Source: an uncultured Oscillospiraceae bacterium (GTDB lineage Bacteria; Bacillota; Clostridia; Oscillospirales; Oscillospiraceae). From it: a DNA stretch of 9,407 nt. Both the position numbers and the translations under genes were made by a program. Within the stretch, counting starts at the first letter, position 1. Every line of letters starts with the position of its first letter. The notes below the pieces were generated by a model. The model was not told where the DNA came from, made no database searches, and saw only the letters and a list, made by a program, of their open reading frames with translations. Location of the stretch: the NCBI GenBank assembly GCA_944385065.1, contig CALWVX010000059.1, positions 1-9,407 on the forward strand. The letters run 5' to 3'. Below, piece by piece: positions 1-7,172 of this stretch.

Positions 1-45
1 AATGCAAGCACAATTTTCTGATCACACCGGAAAGGATCTGATCCC

Positions 46-570
46 ATGCTGGACCGCAAGCTGCGTCTGCTCTCCATGACCGCCCTCTTTGCCGCTCTCA
101 CCACTCTGCTGACCCTGGTCATCCGCGTCCCATCCCCCCTGTCCGGCTATCTCAATCTGGGCGACTGCGGCGTGCTGCTCTCCGCATGGATTCTGGGCCC
201 TGTGCCCGGCTGTCTTGCGGCCGGTCTGGGCTCCATGGCGGCCGACCTGCTGGGCTATCCCCTCTATGCTCCGGGCACACTGGTCATCAAAGGGCTGATG
301 GCCCTGGCCGCCGGCGCTCTGTTCCGCCTCCTGCGGCAAAAAGGCCCGGCCCACCTGTTCCCCGCCCTGCTGGCCAGCGGGGCCGCGGGTGAACTCATCA
401 TGACGGCGGGCTATTTCCTCTATGAGGCCGTCCCTTTTCCCGTGGGTCTGGGGCTGGGCGCTCTGGTCAACGTCCCCTTCAATCTGGTTCAGGGGGGCTT
501 CGGCCTGACCTGCGCCGGCGCCGTCTACCTCTCTCTCAGCCGGGCCGGAGCGCTGGCCCGACGGCTGTAA
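46..570 (+). CDS. ECF transporter S component (substrate-binding membrane subunit)
   Basis: A 174-residue, very hydrophobic protein with about six predicted membrane segments (roughly residues 7-27, 41-59, 60-76, 78-96, 103-127 and 134-165) and basic ends. The stretch SGYLNLGD (33-40) followed by a Gly/Ala-rich pair of helices, LLGYPLYAPGTLVIKG (68-83) and a further Gly/Ala helix matches the small S components of energy-coupling-factor vitamin transporters, of the riboflavin-type or DUF1393-like superfamily. Such proteins bind a vitamin or similar micronutrient and dock on a shared EcfT/EcfA/EcfA' module, which is usually encoded elsewhere; none is seen here. The substrate cannot be told from sequence. 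The ATG start is supported by GGAAAGGA at 29-36, nine bases upstream. Only 45 bases of leader are in the window, so a promoter or vitamin riboswitch could lie just outside. The gene converges on dnaE. Confidence 0.85.
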   Translation: MLDRKLRLLSMTALFAALTTLLTLVIRVPSPLSGYLNLGDCGVLLSAWILGPVPGCLAAGLGSMAADLLGYPLYAPGTLVIKGLMALAAGALFRLLRQKGPAHLFPALLASGAAGELIMTAGYFLYEAVPFPVGLGLGALVNVPFNLVQGGFGLTCAGAVYLSLSRAGALARRL

Positions 571-579
571 ACCATCTGC

Positions 580-624
580 AAAAAGCAGGCCGGGATGGCG
601 TGATCCATCCCGGCCTGTTTTATT
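580..624. terminator. Bidirectional Rho-independent terminator between the ECF S gene and dnaE
   Basis: A perfect 13-bp inverted repeat (CAGGCCGGGATGG at 586-598 and its complement at 605-617) encloses a 6-base loop. It is flanked by AAAAA at 580-584 and TTTTATT at 618-624, so it has a U-tract in both directions and can end both converging transcripts. It starts 10 bases after the S-component stop codon. The dnaE stop codon (TAA, minus strand, 620-622) lies inside the flanking T/A tract. Confidence 0.93.
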
Positions 625-3600
625 GAACCACTACATTTTCCTCGCCCAGCCGCTCCTTCAAATCCTCCACCAGGGCCGGGTGGATCTGGCAGTAGGTGCC
701 CACCCGCTTTTTGCAGTCCGCAAAGTACAAAACCACCTGGTCCTTTCCCGGGAAAAAGGACAGGGCCAGCCGGATTTTCCGCATGCGGGGGTCCTCCCGG
801 GAGGGCAGCCGCAGCCACAGCTTCTCCCCCCGCGCCTCCTTCTGCGGCCCCAAATCGCCCAGAGGGCGGATCGTATCCGTCATCAGCTGGGGCTCCTTCT
901 CGTCCCGCACCGAAATCCGCCCGGAGGCCAGAACGGGGCTGTTCTCCCGGATATAGCCCCCGCTCTCGTTGAGCACCCGGGAGAAGCACAAAAGCTCCAT
1001 GGAGGCGGTGTCGTCCTCCAGATTCACATAGGCCATCAGCGTGTTGTTTTTGGTGGTCCGTGTGCGGTAGGAGGAGATGATCCCGGCCACCGTCACCTGC
1101 TGGCCGTCCCGGTACTCCCGGGGGCCGTCCTCCCGGCCGAAGTCGGCCAGGATGGAGCCGATGGTCACCGCGCCGTGCTGACGCGCCAGGTCCCGGTACT
1201 GATCCATGGGGTGGCCGGACAGATAGAGTCCCGTGGTCTCCTTCTCCATGGTCATCAGCTGCTGGAGGGGATACTCCTCCACATCGGGCAGGTTCAGAGC
1301 GGGCAGGGGCGCGGCCTCGCCGCTGTCCTCCCCCAGGCCGAACAGGTCCATCTGCCCCTCCACGTTCCGCTTGCGGCTGGCGGCGATGCCGTCCAGCACC
1401 TGGCCGTAGACCTGCATCAGCTGGGCGCGCTTATAGCCCATCCGGTCAAAGGCCCCCGACTTGATCAGGCTCTCCACCACCCGCCGGTTCAGATCCTGGT
1501 CGAACATCCGGTCGCAGAAGTCCATAAAATCTGTAAAGGTCCCGTCCTTTTCACGCTCTGCCAGCAGCCCGTTGATGAAAGCCCGGCCCACTCCCTTCAG
1601 GGCAACCAGGCCAAAGCGGATGCCCTCGTCCACCACGGTGAAGTCGGCCCCGGACTGGTTCACGTCGGGGGGCAGCAGGGGGATGCCCATGTCCCGGCAC
1701 TCGGCGATATACTCGGCCACCTTTTCCGTGGAGTCCAGCACCGAGGTGAGCAGAGCGGCCATGTACTCCTTGGGGTGGTGGCACTTGAACCAGGCGGTCT
1801 GATAGGCGATCACCGCATAGCACACCGCGTGGGCCTTGTTGAAGGCATAGTTGGCGAAGTCGTAGATCTCATCGTAGATGCTCTGGGCCACCGCCTCGGG
1901 GATTCCGTTGGCGGCGCAGCCGGCGATGCTTCGGGCCGGGTCGCCGTGGAGGAAGGTGGCCCGCTCCTTCTCGATGTCCTTCGCCTTTTTCTTGGACATG
2001 GCCCGGCGCACCATGTCGGCCTGTCCCAGGGAATAGCCCGCCAGCTGCTGGAAGATCTGAATGACCTGCTCCTGATAGACAATGCAGCCGTAGGTGTTGG
2101 ACAAAATCGGCTCCAGCATGGGGTGCTTGTAGGTGATTTTCTCCGGGTTGTGCTTGTTGGCGATGAACCGGGGGATGGAGTCCATGGGCCCGGGCCGGTA
2201 GAGGGCGATAATCGCGGTGATGTCCTCAATGTTCTGGGGCTTCAGCCCAAGGCACACCCCGGTCATGCCCGCCGACTCCATCTGAAACACGCCGGAGGTC
2301 TTGCCCTCGGAGAGCATGGCCATGGTCGCCGGGTCGTTCTCCGGGATGGATTTCAGCGTAAAGTTTTTCTCCTTGCGCTGTACCATTTTGACCGCGTCGT
2401 CCAGGATGGTCAGGTTGCGCAGGCCCAGGAAGTCCATCTTCAGCAGCCCCAGCTCCTCCAGGGTGGTCATGATATACTGGGTCACCGGCAGTCCGTCGTT
2501 GGTGGCCAGGGGAACGTAGTCGCACACCGGCCGGCTGGTGATCACCACGCCGGCGGCGTGGGTGGAGGTGTTCCGGGGCATTCCCTCAATAGCCATGGCC
2601 GTGTCAATGAGCTGCTTCACCTGGGGATTTCCCTCATAGGAGTCCCGCAGCTGCTTGGACAGCTTCAGCGCCTCCTCCAGGGTGATATGGAGGTTGCCCG
2701 GACCGCTGGGGATCAGCTTGGCCACCGCGTCCACATCTCCATAGGGCATTCCCATCACCCGCCCCACATCCCGGACCGCGGCCCGGGCGGCCATGGTGCC
2801 GAAGGTGACGATCTGGGCTACATGGTCGGCGCCGTACTTTTGGTTGACATAATCAATGACCTCCTGCCGCCGGCGGATACAGAAGTCAATGTCAATATCG
2901 GGCATGGACACCCGCTCCGGATTGAGGAAGCGCTCAAAGTACAGATTGTACTTCATGGGGTCCAGATCGGTGATGTTCAGACAGTAGGACACCATGGAAC
3001 CGGCGGCCGAGCCGCGGCCCGGCCCCACAGGGATGCCGCTGTTCTTGGCAAAGGCGATGAAGTCGGAGACAATGAGGAAATAGTCCACAAACCCCATCTT
3101 GCGGATCATGTCCATCTCATACTCCAGCTGTTTCCGATAGGCCTCCGGCTGCTCCGGATACCGGCGGACAAAGCCCTCCTGGCACAGGTGGCGGAAATAG
3201 GCCTCCCCGTCCGTCCAGCCCTCGGGGAGCTGGAAATGGGGCAGGTGATAGTTGCCGAATTCAAAGTCCACATTGCACAGCCCGGCAATTTTGGCGGTGT
3301 TCTCAATGGCCTCCGGGCAGTCGGGAAACAGGGCGGCCATCTCCTCCTCCGACTTGACATAAAACTCCCGGGTCTCAAAGCGCATGCGGCCGGGATCGTC
3401 CAGCGTCTTGCCCATCTGAATGCACATGAGCACGTCCTGCATCTGGGCGTCCTCCCGGCGCAGATAGTGGGCGTCGTTGGTGGCGATGAGGGGGATGCCC
3501 GTCTCTCGGTGCAGGCGGATCAGGCCGGCGTTCACCTGCTTCTGGGCCGGAATGCCGTGGTCCTGCAGCTCCAGATAATAGCCGTCCTCCCCGAACAGCT

Positions 3601-4093
3601 CCCGCATGCCCAGGGCAATCTCCTTCGCCTGCTCGTACTCCCCCGCCATCAACAGCCGGGGCAGCTCTCCCGCCAGACAGGCAGAGCAGGCGATCAGTCC
3701 GCCGGCGTGCTCCTTCAGCAGATCCCAATCAATGCGGGGCTTGATGTAAAACCCCTCCAGATAGGCCTGGGACACCAGATAGGACAGGTTGCGGTAGCCC
3801 TCCTGATTCCGGCACAGCAGCACCAGATGGGTGAAGGCCGCGTCAAACTCGTGGACCTTCTGAAAGCGGGTGCGGCCCCGGGGAGCCACATAGACCTCGC
3901 AGCCGATGATGGGCTTGACCCCCGCGGCCCTGCATGCCTTGTAAAAGTCGATGACCCCGTACATACAGCCGTGGTCGGTGATGGCCACCGCCTCCTGGCC
4001 CAGCTCCTTCACCCGCTCCACCAGCTTGTTGATCCGGCAGGCCCCGTCCAGCAGGGAAAATTCGGTATGGAGATGTAAATGGACAAATGACAT
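620..4093 (-). CDS. dnaE: DNA polymerase III subunit alpha (DnaE)
   Basis: A 1157-residue C-family replicative polymerase, full length. The PHP domain (about 1-215) opens with HLHLHTEFSLLDG and carries all nine metal ligands expected of an active PHP site: H7, H9, D16, H41, E66, H89, C139, D207 and H209. The polymerase core has GPGRGSAAG (357-365), MPDIDIDF (397-404; catalytic D399 and D401), HAAGVVI (512-518) and LKMDFLG (551-557; third catalytic Asp D554). QADMVRRAMSKKK (691-703) and FNKAHAVCYA (751-760) are further family blocks. A helix-hairpin-helix region lies near 825-845, a clamp-binding motif QMDLF at 914-918 and an OB fold at about 998-1075. Many Firmicutes also carry PolC; this is DnaE, not PolC, since it lacks the inserted DEDD exonuclease. 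The ATG start has AGAGGTG (4102-4108) eight bases upstream. It follows the GNAT gene by 29 bases without a visible promoter. Codons 2 and 6 are TCA and TTA; neither of these nor CTA recurs in the rest of the gene. Confidence 0.97.
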   Translation of the reverse strand: MSFVHLHLHTEFSLLDGACRINKLVERVKELGQEAVAITDHGCMYGVIDFYKACRAAGVKPIIGCEVYVAPRGRTRFQKVHEFDAAFTHLVLLCRNQEGYRNLSYLVSQAYLEGFYIKPRIDWDLLKEHAGGLIACSACLAGELPRLLMAGEYEQAKEIALGMRELFGEDGYYLELQDHGIPAQKQVNAGLIRLHRETGIPLIATNDAHYLRREDAQMQDVLMCIQMGKTLDDPGRMRFETREFYVKSEEEMAALFPDCPEAIENTAKIAGLCNVDFEFGNYHLPHFQLPEGWTDGEAYFRHLCQEGFVRRYPEQPEAYRKQLEYEMDMIRKMGFVDYFLIVSDFIAFAKNSGIPVGPGRGSAAGSMVSYCLNITDLDPMKYNLYFERFLNPERVSMPDIDIDFCIRRRQEVIDYVNQKYGADHVAQIVTFGTMAARAAVRDVGRVMGMPYGDVDAVAKLIPSGPGNLHITLEEALKLSKQLRDSYEGNPQVKQLIDTAMAIEGMPRNTSTHAAGVVITSRPVCDYVPLATNDGLPVTQYIMTTLEELGLLKMDFLGLRNLTILDDAVKMVQRKEKNFTLKSIPENDPATMAMLSEGKTSGVFQMESAGMTGVCLGLKPQNIEDITAIIALYRPGPMDSIPRFIANKHNPEKITYKHPMLEPILSNTYGCIVYQEQVIQIFQQLAGYSLGQADMVRRAMSKKKAKDIEKERATFLHGDPARSIAGCAANGIPEAVAQSIYDEIYDFANYAFNKAHAVCYAVIAYQTAWFKCHHPKEYMAALLTSVLDSTEKVAEYIAECRDMGIPLLPPDVNQSGADFTVVDEGIRFGLVALKGVGRAFINGLLAEREKDGTFTDFMDFCDRMFDQDLNRRVVESLIKSGAFDRMGYKRAQLMQVYGQVLDGIAASRKRNVEGQMDLFGLGEDSGEAAPLPALNLPDVEEYPLQQLMTMEKETTGLYLSGHPMDQYRDLARQHGAVTIGSILADFGREDGPREYRDGQQVTVAGIISSYRTRTTKNNTLMAYVNLEDDTASMELLCFSRVLNESGGYIRENSPVLASGRISVRDEKEPQLMTDTIRPLGDLGPQKEARGEKLWLRLPSREDPRMRKIRLALSFFPGKDQVVLYFADCKKRVGTYCQIHPALVEDLKERLGEENVVVQ

Positions 4094-4122
4094 GGGAGTT
4101 GCACCTCTGCGTACAGTTTGTC

Positions 4123-4596
4123 TTATTTCACCGGGCCCTCGGCCGGTCCGCTCCGCTCCATATACAGCAGCGGATAGGGGGCCCCCTGCTCGTCCAGCGC
4201 AGTCCTGCGGACCACCCGGAACCCCATGTGCTGATAGAACCCCACAGCGCCCGGATTTTGTTCGTTGACGGTCAGCGTCCGGACTCCATACCGGCTCATC
4301 CCGTATTGGAGCAGCCGCCGTCCCACTCCCATTCCCCGCACCTGGGGGGCGAGAAAGAGCATTTCCAGGCGCTCTCCCTCCGTTCCCAAAAATCCCACGC
4401 AGCGCCCCTTCTCATCCTGAACTGCCGCAAGTTCGGCCACGGAGGACAGGGCCTGGGGGACATAGTTCCTGAGACGCCCGATCTCCTGTTCTGTTAAAAA
4501 CAGGTGGGTCGCCCGCACCGAGGCCTCCCAAACTTCCGTCAGCTCCGCAATGGTCTCCGGCGGGCGGGTGTTCAGCCGGGTGATTCGCAGCTCCAC
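4123..4596 (-). CDS. GNAT family N-acetyltransferase, YjaB-like
   Basis: A GNAT acetyltransferase, which moves the acetyl group of acetyl-CoA to an amine; the substrate is unknown. With the GTG start at 4594-4596 it is 157 residues. VRGMGVGRRLL (86-96) is the acetyl-CoA pyrophosphate-binding loop, and VNEQNPGAVGFYQHMGF (110-126) followed by DEQGAPYPLL (135-144) closely resembles the C-terminal half of E. coli YjaB as I remember it. The early segment EVWEASVRATHLFL also fits that family. Two starts are possible. The GTG begins one base after the previous gene's stop, has GGAG nine bases upstream, and gives the N-terminus expected from YjaB. An ATG at 4627-4629 has AGGGG nine bases upstream and adds 11 residues with a 32-base overlap. 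I prefer the GTG with modest confidence. The gene sits tightly between another GNAT gene and dnaE. Confidence 0.88.
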   Translation of the reverse strand: MELRITRLNTRPPETIAELTEVWEASVRATHLFLTEQEIGRLRNYVPQALSSVAELAAVQDEKGRCVGFLGTEGERLEMLFLAPQVRGMGVGRRLLQYGMSRYGVRTLTVNEQNPGAVGFYQHMGFRVVRRTALDEQGAPYPLLYMERSGPAEGPVK

Positions 4597-4597
4597 G

Positions 4598-5092
4598 TCA
4601 CGGTTCTCCGTCCCCGGCGGCCGCCGCATCCAGCGTATCCCCTGTCAGGCGGTAGGTGGTCCACCCCTCCATGGGGACGGCGCGCATTTTTTTCGTATAA
4701 AAGTCAATGGAGGGCCGGTTCCAGTCCAGACAGGCCCACTCCAGCCGGCCGCAGCCCCGCTCCAGAGCGATCCGGGCCAGCGCCCGCAGCAGGGCCTCTC
4801 CGTATCCCCTGCCCCGCTCCTCCGGCCGCACGAACAGGTCCTCCAGATAGATGCCCGCCCGGCCCAGGAAGGTGGAGAAATTGTGGAAGAACAGGGCGAA
4901 GCCCACTTCCCGGCCCTCCGCCACAGCAAAGATCACTTCCGCCTTCTTCTGTTCAAAAATCCACTCCCGCAGCAGCGCCGGGGTGGCCACCACCTGATCA
5001 GACAGGTGTTCATAGTCGGCAAGGTCCTGAATGAAGGACAGGATCAGCTCCTCGTCGCCCGGGACGGCGGGACGGATGGTACAAGTTGACAT
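4598..5092 (-). CDS. GNAT family N-acetyltransferase, diamine acetyltransferase (SSAT)-like
   Basis: A 164-residue GNAT protein covering the whole fold. TIRPAVPGDEELILSFIQDL (5-24), then YEHLSDQV (27-34), YLEDLFVRPEERGRGYG (82-98, with the acetyl-CoA loop R93-G98) and WNRPSIDFY (124-132) follow the order and spacing of spermidine/spermine acetyltransferase SAT1/SAT2. Y132 occupies the place of the SSAT general-acid tyrosine. Polyamine or thialysine-type amines are thus plausible substrates, but bacterial members of this group are broad and the call stays at family level. The ATG start has AGGAG (5101-5105) eight bases upstream. Its stop is one base from the GTG, or 32 bases inside the ATG, of the next GNAT gene, implying translational coupling. 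The two GNATs share little beyond the fold, so this is not a recent duplication. Confidence 0.9.
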   Translation of the reverse strand: MSTCTIRPAVPGDEELILSFIQDLADYEHLSDQVVATPALLREWIFEQKKAEVIFAVAEGREVGFALFFHNFSTFLGRAGIYLEDLFVRPEERGRGYGEALLRALARIALERGCGRLEWACLDWNRPSIDFYTKKMRAVPMEGWTTYRLTGDTLDAAAAGDGEP

Positions 5093-5201
5093 TCGTTCAT
5101 CTCCTATTGTTCTATCTGTATGGATCAGGGGCGCCGCCCGCTGCCGCTCATAACGCAGAAGCTGCGCAGCCTTGTCCGTCGGCGCGCCCGGGTGGTTCTC
5201 T

Positions 5202-6101
5202 TCACGCTTCGCTCTTCTCCCGCCCCAGCTCCACCAGCTTGCGCAGGCGGTGGTTCAGGGCGGACTTGGTGATGGGCGGATCAAACCGCTCGGCCAGCTG
5301 GGACAGGGTGTCCTCCGGGTGGGCCAGGCGCAGAACGGCGGCCTGCCGCAGCTTGTCCGGCAGGGTGATGAGCTCCCCCCGCTCCTCCAGACGCCGAATG
5401 GCCTCCACCTGGATCAGGGCGGCCTCCACCGCCTTGTCCAAATTGGCCGCGTCGCAGTTGACCCGGCGGTTGACGCTCCCCCGCAGGTCCCGCTCCAGCT
5501 TGGCGTTCATGACCTCCATGGCGGACAGCGGAGCGCCCGCGCAGGTGAGAAAATCCTCAATCCGATCGCTCTGCTTGAAGTAGATCACCGCGTTTCCCTT
5601 GCGCTGGACGCACTTGGGCTCCAGATCCAGCTCCCGCATAAGGGCCACCACTTCCCGGCTGACGCTGTGGTGGGAGGTGGACAGCTCCAGATGATAGCCC
5701 TTTCGGGGGTCGGTCACCGACCCCCCGGCCAGAAAGGCCCCCCGGAGGAAAGCCGCCCGGCAGCAGGTTTCCTCCAAAACGGCGAAATTCACATGGAGGG
5801 CCACCGCCCCCTGATCCAGCCCGTAGGCCTGCCGGACGGCGGACAGCTTCTCCGGATCGGTGATGGAAAACACCGCCTTTCCCCCGCCCTCCGGCAGGCG
5901 GTCAAAGGAAACGCGGAACGCCTTTTTGAAGAGGCCGGGCAGCCTCTGGGCAAAGGCGGCGCACTCGGTCACGATCCGCACCTCTCCCGTCTGAAAGGTG
6001 TTGCAGTACAGCAGCACCCCGTAGGCCTCCGCCAGCGCGCAGCAGCGGCGGCTGAGCGGGGTGCGGCAAAGCTCGGTTTTTACCTCTCCCGCAAAGGACA
6101 T
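5202..6101 (-). CDS. whiA: DNA-binding protein WhiA
   Basis: A 299-residue WhiA, the conserved Gram-positive regulator that controls sporulation-septum genes in Streptomyces and affects division and chromosome segregation in Bacillus. Domains in order: WhiA N-terminal domain (about 2-90, opening SFAGEVKTEL); a LAGLIDADG-like domain (about 115-205) with the degenerate motif AFLAGGSV (122-129), lacking the catalytic acid of homing endonucleases; and a C-terminal helix-turn-helix domain (about 215-295) with NRRVNCDAANLDKA (211-224) and ITKSALNHRLRKL (277-289). The open frame extends upstream to 6458 through yvcK, but GGAGG at 6109-6113 is seven bases before the ATG at 6099-6101 and only one base before the in-frame ATG at 6105-6107, which decides for the inner start. 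It begins two bases after the yvcK stop, so the two are probably translationally coupled. Confidence 0.96.
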   Translation of the reverse strand: MSFAGEVKTELCRTPLSRRCCALAEAYGVLLYCNTFQTGEVRIVTECAAFAQRLPGLFKKAFRVSFDRLPEGGGKAVFSITDPEKLSAVRQAYGLDQGAVALHVNFAVLEETCCRAAFLRGAFLAGGSVTDPRKGYHLELSTSHHSVSREVVALMRELDLEPKCVQRKGNAVIYFKQSDRIEDFLTCAGAPLSAMEVMNAKLERDLRGSVNRRVNCDAANLDKAVEAALIQVEAIRRLEERGELITLPDKLRQAAVLRLAHPEDTLSQLAERFDPPITKSALNHRLRKLVELGREKSEA

Positions 6102-6103
6102 GG

Positions 6104-7144
6104 TCATTCCTCCAGTATATACCGCCGCTCGCCCCGGAAAATGCGCACCGCCCGGCTGCGGTAGATCTCCAGCACCGCCTGAGCCAGCTTCTCCGGGTCG
6201 TGGCGGGCAAAGTTGCCCCCCTCCCAGGCCACCGGGCGCTCCACCAGCTCCAGCCCCATGGCCGAGATGCGGTCCCGGTCCACAGTCAGGGGGGCGGCGT
6301 CCTCCTGGCTGTACTTCTCCACCAGCTCCGGGCGCAGGGCGGCCGAATTGGCCAGACACAGGTCCACCAGCCCGGGCTCTCCGTGGGTCATCAGAGCCTC
6401 CAGATGGTCGGCGGCGGTATAGCCCTCGGTCTCCCCCTCCTGGGTCATGATGTTGCACACATAAATCTTGGGGGCGGGGGACTGTACGATGGCCTTCACC
6501 ACGCCGTCCACCAGCAGATTGGGGATCACGCTGGTGTACAGGCTGCCCGGACCCAGCAGGATCAGGTCCGCCTCTCCGATGGCCTCCAGGGCGGCCGGGG
6601 TGGCCTTCGGCCGCTCCGGAATCAGGCGCACATGGTGGATGCGGCAGTCCTGTTCCTTCTTGCAGGCGTAAATCTTGGACTCCCCCACCACGCTGGCCCC
6701 GTTTTCAAAAAAGGCCTCCAGCTGCACGTCGGCGCTGGTCACGGGGATGACCCGCCCGGTGATGGCCAGCACATGGCTCATCTGTGCCACCGCCTCCTCA
6801 AAGGAGCCGGTGATCCCGTTCAGGGCGGCCAGAATCAGATTGCCGAAGGACTGCCCGGCCAGAGACCCCTCGGTGAAGCGGTAGGTGAGCAGCCGCTCCA
6901 TGATGGGCTCTGTGTTGGCCAGGGCCTCCATGCAGTGGCGGATGTCCCCCGGCGGGGGCATCCCCAGATCCTGGCGCAGCATGCCCGAGCCGCCTCCGTC
7001 ATCCGCCACGGTGACGACGGCAGTCAGATTTTTCGTATATTTTTTCAGGCCCCGCAGCATGGTGGACAGCCCCGTCCCGCCGCCCACGGCGACGATCTTG
7101 GGACCGCGCTCCCACAGCTGGAGGCTGGGAATCTCGTGTTGCAT
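6104..7144 (-). CDS. yvcK: Gluconeogenesis factor YvcK (CofD-like UDP-sugar-binding regulator)
   Basis: A 346-residue YvcK/CofD-family protein. Family marks: VAVGGGTGLSTMLRGLK (18-34), TVADDGGGSGMLR (45-57), PPPGDIRHC (63-71), GQSFGNLILAAL (97-108), LLGPGSLYTSVIPNLL (196-211) and CNIMTQEGETEGY (230-242). In Bacillus and Listeria, YvcK binds UDP-sugars such as UDP-GlcNAc and is needed for growth on gluconeogenic carbon sources and for normal wall synthesis; no enzyme activity is assigned with certainty. The frame is open to 7324, but the ATG at 7142-7144 is preceded by AAAAGGAG (7151-7158) with a 6-base spacer, and family similarity begins only a few residues inside it, so the upstream 60 codons are taken as rapZ shadow. 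It lies 28 bases after rapZ and 2 bases before whiA, the order seen widely in Gram-positive bacteria. Confidence 0.96.
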   Translation of the reverse strand: MQHEIPSLQLWERGPKIVAVGGGTGLSTMLRGLKKYTKNLTAVVTVADDGGGSGMLRQDLGMPPPGDIRHCMEALANTEPIMERLLTYRFTEGSLAGQSFGNLILAALNGITGSFEEAVAQMSHVLAITGRVIPVTSADVQLEAFFENGASVVGESKIYACKKEQDCRIHHVRLIPERPKATPAALEAIGEADLILLGPGSLYTSVIPNLLVDGVVKAIVQSPAPKIYVCNIMTQEGETEGYTAADHLEALMTHGEPGLVDLCLANSAALRPELVEKYSQEDAAPLTVDRDRISAMGLELVERPVAWEGGNFARHDPEKLAQAVLEIYRSRAVRIFRGERRYILEE

Positions 7145-7172
7145 AACAGGCTCCTTTTCCCCGCGGGGGCGC

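Noticed and set aside
623..4078. A 1151-codon open frame on the plus strand covering nearly all of dnaE
   Set aside because: It is in exact codon register with dnaE and is open only because dnaE avoids TTA, CTA and TCA. The translation is rich in His, Gln, Val and Gly with no recognisable domain, and dnaE is certain.
4123..5092. The two GNAT genes as a recent duplication or a single split gene
   Set aside because: Each has a complete fold with its own acetyl-CoA loop, and they belong to different subfamilies with little shared sequence.
5106..5150. Promoter for the GNAT-dnaE genes
   Set aside because: Only a poor -10-like TAGAAC is present and no -35 lies at the right distance, so it is not supported.
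5715..5740. whiA as a homing endonuclease
   Set aside because: The LAGLIDADG-like motif is degenerate and lacks the catalytic acid, and the flanking N- and C-terminal domains are those of WhiA.
5172..6164. A 330-codon plus-strand frame over whiA
   Set aside because: Antisense shadow in register with whiA, with no recognisable domain and the same codon-bias cause.
6102..6458. N-terminal extension of whiA to 6458
   Set aside because: It would overlap the end of yvcK by over 350 bases, its residues look like shadow sequence, and the Shine-Dalgarno at 6109-6113 points to the ATG at 6099-6101.
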